A stretch of DNA of 64,000 nt from Phaeodactylibacter sp. (GTDB lineage Bacteria > Bacteroidota > Bacteroidia > Chitinophagales > Saprospiraceae). The notes under the pieces are model-generated. The model was given only the letters and a program-made list of their open reading frames with translations. It did not search any database and was not told the origin of the DNA. Numbering within the stretch: the stretch's first letter is position 1; each line of letters begins with the position of its first letter. The position numbers and the translations under genes are program-made. Shown in pieces: positions 52,650-63,755 of this stretch. The stretch covers positions 1 to 64,000 of the forward strand of contig NZ_JALEGS010000091.1 of the NCBI RefSeq assembly GCF_022763345.1, written 5' to 3'.

Positions 52650-53555
52650 ATGCCCCGAATAACCCTGCTCTACCTGCTGCTCACCGTCACCATTGCTCAC
52701 CTCCGGGCGCAGCCGGTGGAGGTGCAGCCGTATGCCGGAGGTACGCTTTTAATTACCGCTCTGCCTACCGCCCCCTTCCCGGCAGCCGCCCGGGCAGATG
52801 GGCACGACTACAACGGGCAGCACTATCTACGGGAAAAACATTATCAGGACAGCACCGTAGCCATTTTTATCCCGGCAGGGTTTGAGCGGAGTGACTCGGC
52901 TGATTATATCGTCCACTTTCATGGATGGTGGAATAGCGTGGACAGTGTGCTGGCCACCTTCAATCTCCCGGAGCAACTCGATGCTTCCGGTAAGAATGCC
53001 ATTTTGGTGATCCCGCAGGGCCCCCAAAACGCACCGGACTCTAATGGCGGAAAGCTGGAAAACAGCGGAGCCTTTGCCGCCTTCCTAAAAGACGTCAGCC
53101 GTGTAGCCGCCCGCCACCTGAACCTCCGTAGCCTGCCGCCCCGGCACCTCATCCTCTCCGGTCACAGCGGAGGTTACCGGGTCATGAGTTACATTCTGCA
53201 GCAGGGGGGGCTTCCGGAGCTGATCCGGGAGGTGTGGCTGTTCGATGGGCTGTACGGGCAACTGGAAAAATATGCGATGTGGCTGGAACGGGGCGGGCCG
53301 CGCCTTGTCCTGCTCTACACCGATGAAGGGGGTACTGACTCCACCACTCTTGGCTTCCGGGACAGCCTCAAAGCCTGGGGGCTCCCATTTACGGAAGTGG
53401 AAAGCAGAAACGGGCAACCGCTGCCTGCCCTGCCGGACAGCGGCACGATTTTCTGGCATACGGACCTGGGGCATAATGCGGTACTCCACGAGCGGCAGCA
53501 GTTTGTGCACTTGCTCAGGCATTGCGCATGGCTTCAAGACAAGCGTAAAAAATGA
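52650..53555 (+). CDS. Secreted alpha/beta-hydrolase
   Basis: A 301-residue exported protein (signal peptide about 1-21). The nucleophile elbow LSGHSGG gives a serine in G-H-S-G-G; aspartate candidates precede a C-terminal histidine in DLGHN. The substrate is unknown; polysaccharide esters are plausible given the neighbours. ATG at 52650 was preferred over a TTG three codons upstream. Confidence 0.75.
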   Translation: MPRITLLYLLLTVTIAHLRAQPVEVQPYAGGTLLITALPTAPFPAAARADGHDYNGQHYLREKHYQDSTVAIFIPAGFERSDSADYIVHFHGWWNSVDSVLATFNLPEQLDASGKNAILVIPQGPQNAPDSNGGKLENSGAFAAFLKDVSRVAARHLNLRSLPPRHLILSGHSGGYRVMSYILQQGGLPELIREVWLFDGLYGQLEKYAMWLERGGPRLVLLYTDEGGTDSTTLGFRDSLKAWGLPFTEVESRNGQPLPALPDSGTIFWHTDLGHNAVLHERQQFVHLLRHCAWLQDKRKK

Positions 53556-53583
53556 CAGGTTTGACATTTTGACAGCGCTGACA
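53553..53583 (+). promoter_or_regulatory. Four phased TGACA repeats upstream of groES
   Basis: TGACA occurs at 53553, 53562, 53570 and 53579, spaced 9, 8 and 9 bases. The first overlaps the hydrolase stop. They lie about 170 bases before groES. No CIRCE element was seen. A regulator binding on one face of the helix is possible. Confidence 0.35.
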
Positions 53584-53753
53584 GCCTAAATTAATTGCTA
53601 ACCTCTGGTACCTCCCTCTGACTTTTTGTCACTCACCCATTTTTGCTACAGCATGGAAAACGGAATTGGCATCTGATTTGCTTGTCGAATTTTCAGACAC
53701 CGCCCTTTCTGAATGCTGGTGTCAGGCAATTCATCACCAAAATTTTGTTTGAC

Positions 53754-54035
53754 ATGAGTGAAGTACACTTCAAACCGATCAACGACCGCGTGGTGGTAAA
53801 GCCACTACCGGCAGAGGACAAGACCGCAGGAGGCATCATCATCCCGGATACGGCTAAGGAAAAGCCACAGCAGGGAGAAATCGTGGCAGTAGGCCCGGGC
53901 AAGGAAGGCGTCAAGCCAACCGTAAATGTAGGTGACCGGGTACTCTACGGCAAGTACGCCGGACAAGAGCTGAAGTACGCGGAGGCCGAGTACCTCATCA
54001 TGCGCGAAGATGACATCCTGGTCGTCCTCAACTAA
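53754..54035 (+). CDS. groES: Co-chaperonin GroES
   Basis: Ten-kilodalton co-chaperonin that caps GroEL. The 93-residue protein has PLPAEDKTAGGIIIPDTAKEK (mobile loop) and GDRVLYGKYAG. It sits directly upstream of groEL, 36 bases apart. ATG at 53754 was chosen over a longer upstream frame that lacks similarity. Confidence 0.97.
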   Translation: MSEVHFKPINDRVVVKPLPAEDKTAGGIIIPDTAKEKPQQGEIVAVGPGKEGVKPTVNVGDRVLYGKYAGQELKYAEAEYLIMREDDILVVLN

Positions 54036-54071
54036 TCTTCATTTTGGTTAACGCTCAAAAACTTTTGAAAC

Positions 54072-55706
<1,635 letters not shown>

Positions 55707-55733
55707 ACCACTCTGTCTTTTTAATGGACGCTT

Positions 55734-55771
55734 GCCCGCCTCTGGCTACTGCCGGGGCGGGCATTTTGTTT
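55734..55771 (+). terminator. Terminator after groEL
   Basis: Perfect stem GCCCGCC / GGCGGGC with a 15-base loop, then ATTTTGTTTG. Confidence 0.75.
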
Positions 55772-55862
55772 GTGCAGGCTGGCGGACTGGGGGATTTCAA
55801 ATTTTGCTTTATTTTTGTTGCTGATGATTGCTGCGCTTTCAAAAAACCAAACCCTTACCGAG

Positions 55863-57647
55863 ATGACGCGCCTGAAAAATGTTTGCTTTCTGCTGTTTAT
55901 CCTGGCCCTTCAGGTTACCGCTACAGGACAGCCCTACGATCAAATCAGCAAATACGCCAAATCGAGAATCGACTACCACTTCAAGGCTATGCTGAAAGCC
56001 AGAGCAGTGGTTGGTGCGAGTATTGCCATCGTTGATAATGGACAGATTGTGTACGCCACCGGCTATGGCTTTGCCGACCGCGAGCGCCACCTCGCCGCCG
56101 ACGAGCACACCCTGTACCGGGTAGGGTCTGTCACAAAATCGTTTACTGCCCTGTCGGTACTGCAGTTGCAGGAGGCAGGACAATTGCACATCAATGACCG
56201 GCTGGGAGCACATTTGACCGATTTCAGCATAAAAAGCCGGGAAGATGGCCGTCCCCAGCCCGTGTATATCAAAGACGTGCTTACGCACACGGCGGGCTTG
56301 CCCAGCGACCTGCTCAATGGCTTTTTCGCCACCAATCCTCCGGACCAGTCCTGGTCCATTGCAGCCATGAACAATCAGTACGCCATTGGGCCGGCGCAGC
56401 ACCTGATGGCTTACTCCAACATAGGTTATGGCTTGCTGGGAGAATTGATTGCCCGGAAAAGCGGGCAGTCCTACGCTGACTATTTACAAGCGCATATTTT
56501 CGAGCCCCTGGGCATGGACCATACTGGCCTATTGTCTCCCGGCGCACCTTTTCCGGAAGGGTATGCACGAGCTTACATTGACGATATGGCTATGGATGAA
56601 CCGCCCCTCAGAGATGTAGCGTCAAGTATGGTGCACAGCAATGCGATAGACCTGGCACGCTACACGATGCTCCACCTCAATCAGGGCGAACTCAATGGGC
56701 AGCAGGTATTGAACCAAGAATTGTTCCAGGCCATGCAGCAAAACCAGCTTGGAGCGCTCACCATTCCAACCCGGAGGCAGTATGGCTACGGCTTGTTGCT
56801 GGAACCTATGATGGTCAAAGACGCGAAGCGGGGCGACACGACGATGGTAACCTACAGCGGGCATTCCGGAAACACCTACGCCTACCACGCCTCCTTTGGG
56901 TACATTCCGGAACTCGGCATTGGGGCAGTAGTCCTTACCAATACGGATAAAGGCCAGGCGTTGGCCCGTGCGGCTGAACTCCTTGAGCTTTATGCCGAAA
57001 CAGAAAAGCAGCTGGACCTGCACCGGTACAATACGGCACCTCATCCCCCATTGGAACTGGCCACGGCTGAAGAAAGACTTGGCACCTATAATTCGTGGTT
57101 TGGACCTGTAAAAGTGGAGCGGCCCGACAAATTCAAATTCAAATGGCGCAAGTATAGAGTTATCATGAAACGCGAGGGTGAAGGCCCCGCTTTTACCGAG
57201 ACCATCCTGCGGTATGGCATTTTCCCCAAAAAAAGGAAAGACTGGGAGTACACCTTTGTCAGAATCGGGGGTAATACCTATCTCCGTTGGAGTAACCCTT
57301 CCTCTCAAGCCAGCGCTATACTCGGCAAAAGAGTGGCCCCACAGCTCGTAAGTGCCACCTGGAAAGCAGCGTTAGGCACTTACGAGCTAACCGGAGATCC
57401 GTTTCCTGTCCCACCTGAGTTCCCTTACCGCACGCAGGGGACCACCGCCACGCTCCGCCTAAAAGACGGCGTGCTTCTTTTCACACTGGAATCGCCCGTA
57501 GAAAGGCTCAATACGTCCTTCCTCCTGCACCCTCTGAACGATCAGGATGCAGTCGGCTATACCTATGCCCGGAGCACCGGCCACACGGTTTCGGTATTAC
57601 CCGGTGGGAAGCTGTTGTTTAGCGGTTTTGAATTTCAGAGAGATTGA
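55863..57647 (+). CDS. Secreted serine hydrolase, beta-lactamase class C fold
   Basis: A 594-residue exported protein (signal peptide about 1-22). The penicillin-binding fold is clear: SxxK in VGSVTKSF, YxN in AYSNIGYG, and HSG in YSGHSGNT. The C-terminal part (about 400-594) adds a beta-rich domain seen in such esterase/peptidase relatives. It may act on peptides, esters or cell-wall fragments. ATG at 55863 gives a good signal peptide. Confidence 0.88.
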   Translation: MTRLKNVCFLLFILALQVTATGQPYDQISKYAKSRIDYHFKAMLKARAVVGASIAIVDNGQIVYATGYGFADRERHLAADEHTLYRVGSVTKSFTALSVLQLQEAGQLHINDRLGAHLTDFSIKSREDGRPQPVYIKDVLTHTAGLPSDLLNGFFATNPPDQSWSIAAMNNQYAIGPAQHLMAYSNIGYGLLGELIARKSGQSYADYLQAHIFEPLGMDHTGLLSPGAPFPEGYARAYIDDMAMDEPPLRDVASSMVHSNAIDLARYTMLHLNQGELNGQQVLNQELFQAMQQNQLGALTIPTRRQYGYGLLLEPMMVKDAKRGDTTMVTYSGHSGNTYAYHASFGYIPELGIGAVVLTNTDKGQALARAAELLELYAETEKQLDLHRYNTAPHPPLELATAEERLGTYNSWFGPVKVERPDKFKFKWRKYRVIMKREGEGPAFTETILRYGIFPKKRKDWEYTFVRIGGNTYLRWSNPSSQASAILGKRVAPQLVSATWKAALGTYELTGDPFPVPPEFPYRTQGTTATLRLKDGVLLFTLESPVERLNTSFLLHPLNDQDAVGYTYARSTGHTVSVLPGGKLLFSGFEFQRD

Positions 57648-57982
57648 CGTTAGTGGCCCAGGGTTAAACTTCCTTTTTGTGGGTCACTTTTTTAACAGCA
57701 TGCGAGAGAATGAAATCTTTTTTCATCCGCTTTTTCCATACTTTAAAGAAAAAAACCAGTTGGTAAGACGATTAATTAATCAACTCACTCCTGCAAAGCT
57801 AGCTGATTAATTTTTTCAAGTCAAAGACAAAACTGCCTATGTCTAACACCCCATTTTGGTGAATAAAAAATTACAACCATTCCGTTTTTAGATTTATATT
57901 TAACTTAATGACCAGATTAAAAGCGCGAACTCCTAAATGCTCATTAAAAATCTGGTGTCCCCACACCCCAACTAACGCTAAC
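57648..57982. other. Intergenic region upstream of the helical-repeat gene
   Basis: About 330 bases. A terminator lies at 57652-57693, and a 12-base palindrome GATTAATTAATC at 57770-57781 may bind a regulator. Nothing else seen. Confidence 0.45.
57652..57693 (+). terminator. Terminator after the serine hydrolase
   Basis: AGTGGCCCA pairs with TGGGTCACT (one mismatch), followed by six T. Confidence 0.7.
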
Positions 57983-59515
57983 ATGAAAGCGCTACGTGAG
58001 CTTGTCGACATCGTCACCAAGCACAAGAAAAAGCAAATGGAAGTGATCGGACTGGACAAAGACAGCCCGAATCGTTACGATGAATTCTATGATCTGCTCG
58101 TTACTGAGCAACTATCCACAGAACAAGATGCGGCTCAGCATTTCTTTGGGAAAGACAAGTCCGCTTCCTTTACCCAATACCGCAACTTCCGCAATAAATT
58201 CTTTCGTAGACTGGTTAATGCTGTCTTTTTGCTGGATGTTAAGAAGCCAATGTTCAATGAATTGCAGACTGCTATGTATCATATTCGGAAGAATACAGCT
58301 GCAGCAGGAATCTTAGCTGCTAAAGGTGCTACACATGCCGCTATTGAGCTGGCAGAGAAAACCATTAAACCTGCAATACAGTATGAGGCGACTACAGAAA
58401 TACTGGAACTGGCCAGGCTTATCAAATTCAAGTATGCATTTTTAACCGATAATCATGAAAAGCATTTGGAAGCTCAAGCTATTGTCGATAAAAGCCTTTT
58501 AGACCTTAACCTTTTAGTAAAAGCAGAAAGCTTGTATTATGATATAACTAAGCACTACACCACCTCAAGAAGTACAAAACCAAAAGTAGCCGCACTAGCA
58601 GAGAAGTATAAAAGAGAACTTGAGAAAGAATTAACGAAAAGTGAGTCCTTTAAATTCAGATATTTTTATTTTTTGATTGCCAAGTTGTCCTATACTACCC
58701 GTAATGACTACCGTGGCTCTATGAAGGTTTGTAGGGAGGCTATTTCAGACCTAAAAAGAAGGAAAGCAGCTCCCCCTTCAGTCATTGCAGCCTTTCTACG
58801 CCCCTTACTTGTAGCCGCTACAATGCTAAAACAATTTGATGAAGCAGAATCGGCAGTAGCTGAGCTTACTAGCTCGAACGTCCCTGGCGCCCACAATTGG
58901 TACAAAAGCATGGAACTCATCGTCCTCTTCCGCCTACACCAGCAAAACTATCAGGAGGCTTATCGGGTTTTCAAACAAGCCCGGAACCACAAGCGGTTCT
59001 CTCATCTTTCGGCAGCCAATAAGGAGCAATGGTACCTCTTTGAAGCTTACGTCCATCTACTGATTGCGATGGGTAAGATTAAGCGTTCAGAGGCAGAGGA
59101 AAAGCGTTTGAAGCTCCGCCCGGCCCGGTTGCTTAATCAGATGCCGCTGTTTTCTAAAGATAAGCGGGGGCTGAATATTCCTATTCTAATCGTACACGCC
59201 ATTTACCTGCTCCACCTGCGCCGGTACGAGGAGGCATACGACCGTATGCAGGCGCTGGAAAAATACGCCGACCGGCACCTCAAAGCGGCTGATGACAGCT
59301 TCCGGTCCTACTGTTTCATCAAAGCGCTCTCTAAAATCCCAGCTTCTGACTTTAACCCGGAGGCGGCACAGCAAGCCACAGCAGATATGCTCCGGGAAAT
59401 GGGAGCGCAACCGCTGCAGTTTGCGGATACGCAATATGAATTGGAGTATATGCCCTACGAGCACCTGTGGGCTTTGGCTATGGAGGCTCTGATGCGATCA
59501 GACCGAATCATTTGA
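57983..59515 (+). CDS. Helical-repeat protein of unknown function
   Basis: A 510-residue, mainly helical protein with weak tetratricopeptide-like spacing in its second half (YQEAYRVFKQARNH, RYEEAYDRMQALEKYA). No signal peptide or membrane segment, so it should be cytoplasmic. I do not recognise a family. ATG at 57983 was chosen. Codon use is a little more AT-rich in its first half than in the neighbours. Confidence 0.7.
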   Translation: MKALRELVDIVTKHKKKQMEVIGLDKDSPNRYDEFYDLLVTEQLSTEQDAAQHFFGKDKSASFTQYRNFRNKFFRRLVNAVFLLDVKKPMFNELQTAMYHIRKNTAAAGILAAKGATHAAIELAEKTIKPAIQYEATTEILELARLIKFKYAFLTDNHEKHLEAQAIVDKSLLDLNLLVKAESLYYDITKHYTTSRSTKPKVAALAEKYKRELEKELTKSESFKFRYFYFLIAKLSYTTRNDYRGSMKVCREAISDLKRRKAAPPSVIAAFLRPLLVAATMLKQFDEAESAVAELTSSNVPGAHNWYKSMELIVLFRLHQQNYQEAYRVFKQARNHKRFSHLSAANKEQWYLFEAYVHLLIAMGKIKRSEAEEKRLKLRPARLLNQMPLFSKDKRGLNIPILIVHAIYLLHLRRYEEAYDRMQALEKYADRHLKAADDSFRSYCFIKALSKIPASDFNPEAAQQATADMLREMGAQPLQFADTQYELEYMPYEHLWALAMEALMRSDRII

Positions 59516-59686
59516 TAATATTTTCACGCTAAAGCCCTGATGGCTGTCTGACCTTCAACGGTCAAAAAATAGGACTCAATCCAATAGGCGCAGGCAAGAT
59601 GCGTACTTCAGAAGCTAGGCTACCACCCAAAAGCATAGTACTGCTGCTCTCCGGGCACATCCTCACAGATACCCTACGGGGGAAGA

Positions 59687-60145
59687 TTACCTTTCCTCCT
59701 CATTTAATAGCTGCGCCTTAAGCTCAGGATAGGCGGCGAAGTAGCCATCCACAAGGTGGCGGCTGGCCAGGAAAAAGATGCGCTTACCAAAAATGCCGGA
59801 CTCCCGGAATTGAACGGTGGCGAGCTGCAGGAACAGGAACCGGCTCAACCGGAAGCTGGAAACGTTGTGGAAAGGGTAGCGGGCTGTCTTAAAGTAGTTG
59901 GTGACGTACAGGAAGTCGCCATCGGCTTCCACCCGCTTGAGGCGTAGGAGGGTGAAGACAAACAAGAGCACCCCGGTAACATAGAAGAAGACCATGCCCC
60001 CTTTGAAATAAATCGCAGGCGTATTGCCCACATAGTCGTATTGATAGAACACGGCAGCAAGGGTGCTCGCCCCAAAAAAGACAATCCAGAAAACCGGAAT
60101 GAAAAACTTCAGCAGTAAAGTCGCATTACTTGATAGTCGGTGCAT
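59687..60145 (-). CDS. Small membrane protein with PH-like domain
   Basis: A 152-residue protein with two membrane helices (about 10-32 and 46-66), then a soluble region that resembles a small PH-like fold (YVTNYFKTARYPFHNVSSFR). Start overlaps the tatC stop by one base, so both are likely translated together. Function unknown. Confidence 0.65.
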   Translation of the reverse strand: MHRLSSNATLLLKFFIPVFWIVFFGASTLAAVFYQYDYVGNTPAIYFKGGMVFFYVTGVLLFVFTLLRLKRVEADGDFLYVTNYFKTARYPFHNVSSFRLSRFLFLQLATVQFRESGIFGKRIFFLASRHLVDGYFAAYPELKAQLLNEEER

Positions 60146-60984
60146 TAAAATTCTTCGTTTTCTCGGTTAACGCGGGCGGAAACTACAATACTGACCTCGT
60201 ACAGGATATAGAGTGGAATGCCGATCAAAAACTGCGTGACCACATCCGGTGGGGTGATCATGGCGGCCAGCATCAGGACACCGATGATGGAGTGCCGACG
60301 GTATTTTTTCATGCCCTCCGGCGTTACCAGCCCTATCTTAGAAAGGAAGTAGACGATAATGGGCAGCTCAAAGATCAGCCCGGCCGGAGCCGTAAACATG
60401 ATCATGTAGTTAATGAAGGACGACATCGTGGGGGTATTCTGAACGCCTGGAATCTGGTAGCCTGCGAGAAAATTCACAGCGAATGGCGAAATGATGTAGT
60501 ACCCAAACAGCACACCGAGCATAAACAAGCCTGAGCAGATGCCCACCATGCCACGCGCCGCTTTCCGCTCTTTGGAATACAAGCCGGGCTTGATGAATTT
60601 CCAAAACTCCCACAGCACGTAGGGGAAGGCTATAATCAGCCCCATGATAAAGCAGACCTTGATGCTCATGATGAACGGCTCACCGAATCCCGTAGCAATT
60701 TTTGGGAAATCCGGTGGCACAAAGCACATCATATCCCCCAGGCCTACCGAATTTGACAGGCTGCAAATGGCGCGGTAGGAAAAGAAATCCGCTTTGGTCG
60801 GCCCGAAGATGACCGTATCAAACAGCCACCCCTGAAAGAAGAACAATACAATACCCAGGCCCACCACGGCTACAAGAGACCGGATGATGTGCCAGCGCAG
60901 CTCTTCCAGGTGCTCCAGGAAGGTCATTTCCTGAGTCTCTTCCCCGGTACCGAGCTTGTCTACGTCTATTTGGTCGAGTGGCAT
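60145..60984 (-). CDS. tatC: Sec-independent translocase TatC
   Basis: The 279-residue core of the twin-arginine translocase. The family opening MTFLEHLEELRWHIIRSL, FGEPFIMSIKV and PYVLWEFWKFIKPGL are visible, with about six membrane helices. tatA and tatB are not nearby. Its client here may be the Tat-signal oxidoreductase at 40435-41766. ATG at 60984. Confidence 0.95.
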   Translation of the reverse strand: MPLDQIDVDKLGTGEETQEMTFLEHLEELRWHIIRSLVAVVGLGIVLFFFQGWLFDTVIFGPTKADFFSYRAICSLSNSVGLGDMMCFVPPDFPKIATGFGEPFIMSIKVCFIMGLIIAFPYVLWEFWKFIKPGLYSKERKAARGMVGICSGLFMLGVLFGYYIISPFAVNFLAGYQIPGVQNTPTMSSFINYMIMFTAPAGLIFELPIIVYFLSKIGLVTPEGMKKYRRHSIIGVLMLAAMITPPDVVTQFLIGIPLYILYEVSIVVSARVNRENEEF

Positions 60985-61289
60985 ATGCGTCTGCTAATTT
61001 TCATCTGCAAAAGTAACAAAAAACCGGTCCCCGGCAATTTTAACATTTAGCCCCTGTAACGGATGCTAACCACAGCATTATAAGGGCACAACATCGGAAA
61101 AACCGAGGGTAAAACCTTCGCTCCTCTGTCAAATTATTTACTAGTTTTTTAGGACCATCGTTTCATCTTATTTTTTAACCGGGCCAGGTAAGCACCGCTG
61201 CACCTGACTGACTGTCATTGCACTGTACCGGCGTATTGGCTTGCGCACTATGCATGTCTTGCTACCGCTTTGCCCACAACCAAACGATC
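60985..61289. other. Intergenic region between tatC and gldM
   Basis: About 300 bases between two divergent genes. Apart from the tatC -7 box (61008-61015) no feature was found; a gldM promoter must lie here but was not identified. Confidence 0.45.
61008..61015 (-). promoter_or_regulatory. Promoter -7 box of tatC
   Basis: TACTTTTG on the minus strand fits TAnnTTTG, 24 bases before the tatC ATG. Confidence 0.6.
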
Positions 61290-62807
61290 ATGTCCATACC
61301 TAAAGATCCGCGGCAGCTGATGATCAACCTGATGTACATTGTGCTGACCGCCCTGCTGGCCCTCAATGTGTCTGCCGAAATTTTGGAGGCCTTTTTCACT
61401 ATTGACCGCAGCCTGGGCGAGAGCAGCGCCGTGGTACAGTATTCCAATGAGCAGATGCTTCAGGCTATACGGGAAGAAGCGGAGGCTTACGAACAGTACC
61501 GGCCCTATGTGGCTAAGGCCGAAAAGCTGGGTCAAATTACCGGGCAGCTGCAAGAGCAGCTCCGGCAGGTCAGGGCGGATATTGTGGAGGCCGCCGGCGG
61601 GCTCGATCAGCAGGGTATTCCCGTAAGGGAAACCGACAAGGATATCCCCACCCGCATTCTCATCAATGAGGGGCATGGCAAAGCACTCAAAACGGCTATC
61701 CTGCAGGCCCGGCAGGATCTCCTTTCCCTCATTGAAAACGAAGAACAAAGGCGCCGGCTGGAAGCTAGTATTCCGCTGAGCATACCCGCTCTGCCCCCAG
61801 ATGCCACTCAACCTACCTGGGAAGCGCATACTTTTCAGCAAATGCCCGTAGCTGCAGTCCTGCCTATTCTGCGCAAGTTTGAGAACGATGCAGAAGTGGC
61901 TGAAGCCGCTATCCTCAACTACTTCCTCAGCAAAATGGGCGCGCAGATTGTCATGGATGCCTACGAAGCCGTTGTCGCTGCCCCCGAAAGCTACATCATT
62001 CGCGGGGACACCTATCGAAGTGAGATTTTCCTGTCGGCCTACAGCAGCACCGCTGACAATATCCGCATTAGTGTGGATGGGCAGCCGCTGCGGGTAGAGG
62101 GTGGGAAAGCCACGTTTACCACTTCGCCCGCCCGCCCCGGGCAACATGAGCACATCGCCCGGATCGAGCTGGAAGATCCTGTGACGGGCACCGTGCAGCG
62201 TTTTGAGCGGCCGTTCCGGTTCCAGGTAGGCGAACAGGCAGTGGCCGTAGCCGCCGATAAAATGAATGTGCTTTATGCCGGGGTGGACAATCCGGTCACC
62301 ATCTCAGCAGCGGGTATACCAAGCGCAACGATGAGGGTCAATGCCAGTGGCACGGACCTGCAGCCGCTGGGTGGTAGTGCCTATATCGCCCGGCCTGATC
62401 AGCCTGGCAAAGCTGTCATCACGGTATCCGGCGAAGGCTTGGCTCCAGTTAACTTCGAATACCGGGTTAAGAAAATACCGGACCCCGTCCTGGAAATTGC
62501 TCAAAAGCGCGGCGGCACCCTGCCTGCTGGTACTTTCCGGGCACAACAGGGTATCATCCCGGTGCTGGACAACTTCGACTTCCAGGCGCGTTGTGAAATC
62601 ACCGGCTTTGAGGTCGTCCGCAAACCCGAACAGGCCGATATCGCAGTAGCCCGCAATTCGGGCGCCCGCTTTGCCGGCACTGCCCGGCGCCTCATCGACG
62701 CGGCGGAGCATGGAGATACCTACTACTTCAATGAAGTAAAAGTGCGTTGCCCGGGCGATACCGGCCCGGCCCGCGAACTGAACAGCCTCATATTCAAAAT
62801 TCGTTAA
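61290..62807 (+). CDS. gldM: Gliding motility / type IX secretion protein GldM
   Basis: A 505-residue inner-membrane protein that spans the periplasm and, with GldL, turns proton flow into motion and type IX secretion. MSIPKDPRQLMINLMYIVLTALLALNVSAEILEAF is the standard GldM N-terminus, with one membrane helix (about 13-31). Length fits the family. It lies 17 bases before gldN. gldK and gldL, usually just upstream, are absent here. Confidence 0.95.
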   Translation: MSIPKDPRQLMINLMYIVLTALLALNVSAEILEAFFTIDRSLGESSAVVQYSNEQMLQAIREEAEAYEQYRPYVAKAEKLGQITGQLQEQLRQVRADIVEAAGGLDQQGIPVRETDKDIPTRILINEGHGKALKTAILQARQDLLSLIENEEQRRRLEASIPLSIPALPPDATQPTWEAHTFQQMPVAAVLPILRKFENDAEVAEAAILNYFLSKMGAQIVMDAYEAVVAAPESYIIRGDTYRSEIFLSAYSSTADNIRISVDGQPLRVEGGKATFTTSPARPGQHEHIARIELEDPVTGTVQRFERPFRFQVGEQAVAVAADKMNVLYAGVDNPVTISAAGIPSATMRVNASGTDLQPLGGSAYIARPDQPGKAVITVSGEGLAPVNFEYRVKKIPDPVLEIAQKRGGTLPAGTFRAQQGIIPVLDNFDFQARCEITGFEVVRKPEQADIAVARNSGARFAGTARRLIDAAEHGDTYYFNEVKVRCPGDTGPARELNSLIFKIR

Positions 62808-62824
62808 CTCAAAACTGAAGGAAA

Positions 62825-63643
62825 ATGAAGTATTATCTGATCCCCGCGCTGAGCCTGCTGCTCGCGCCCCTCTTTGCGCAGACCGAAAGCACCCGGCTGC
62901 CGCTGAATGACATCACCCACCGCACCCTCACCCACGAAGAGCGTCCGCTGCCCTATCCGCCAATACGGGAAGCCGACATCCTCTGGGAAAAACGCGTGTG
63001 GCGGGTCATTGACACGCGGGAGAAAATCAACCTCCCTTTCCGCTACCCCAAACAACCTTTTGTGACCCTTTTGACCGAAGCAGTGGAGTCCGGCAGGCTG
63101 CAGGCGTTTAGTACCGCTAACGACGAGTTCAGCCTGCCGCTTTCTCAACAGGAAGTCACCGGCATGCTCTACCGCATTGATACGGTACCCATCTATGACT
63201 TTGACACCGATACGGAAATTTATCAGGTGGTTAAGGATGAGCTCAATCCGGAAGATGTCAAGCGCTTCCGCATTAAAGAACACTGGTTTTTTGATACCCG
63301 GACCTCTACCCTTCAGGTGCGCATCCTCGGTATTGCCCCCCTTATTGAGGAGTACGATGACAACGGCAACTTCCGGTACGAGCGCCCCCTGTTCTGGATT
63401 TACTACCCGGATGCGCGCGAACTACTTGCTCATGCAGAGGCACCAACCGATGGCCTCGCCCACAGCCCCATGAGCTGGGCTGATGTTTTTGACATGCGCA
63501 AATTCTCCAGCTACATCATGAAGGCCTCCAACATACACGATGAACGCCTGGAAGGCACCTATACCGGTGTGGACCTCCTGCAGCAATCGCATAGGCTGGA
63601 ACAGGAAATCTTCAATTTTGAGCATGACCTTTGGTCTTATTGA
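62825..63643 (+). CDS. gldN: Gliding motility / type IX secretion protein GldN
   Basis: A 272-residue exported partner of GldK at the outer membrane ring. Signal peptide about 1-18, then the family-typical PPIREADILWEKRVWRVIDTREKINLPFRYP. It is co-transcribed with gldM. Confidence 0.93.
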   Translation: MKYYLIPALSLLLAPLFAQTESTRLPLNDITHRTLTHEERPLPYPPIREADILWEKRVWRVIDTREKINLPFRYPKQPFVTLLTEAVESGRLQAFSTANDEFSLPLSQQEVTGMLYRIDTVPIYDFDTDTEIYQVVKDELNPEDVKRFRIKEHWFFDTRTSTLQVRILGIAPLIEEYDDNGNFRYERPLFWIYYPDARELLAHAEAPTDGLAHSPMSWADVFDMRKFSSYIMKASNIHDERLEGTYTGVDLLQQSHRLEQEIFNFEHDLWSY

Positions 63644-63681
63644 TATTTGTTGGCCAGAGCACAAAAGTCCATTCTAGTTGT

Positions 63682-63689
63682 TACTTTTG
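63682..63689 (+). promoter_or_regulatory. Promoter -7 box of the antiporter gene
   Basis: TACTTTTG fits TAnnTTTG, 66 bases before the ATG at 63756. Confidence 0.55.
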
Positions 63690-63755
63690 CGGCACGCTTA
63701 AAAATAAGCGTAAGGGGCGCAGGAAAGAACTGTGCCCCGCCGCAGAAGAAAGATT

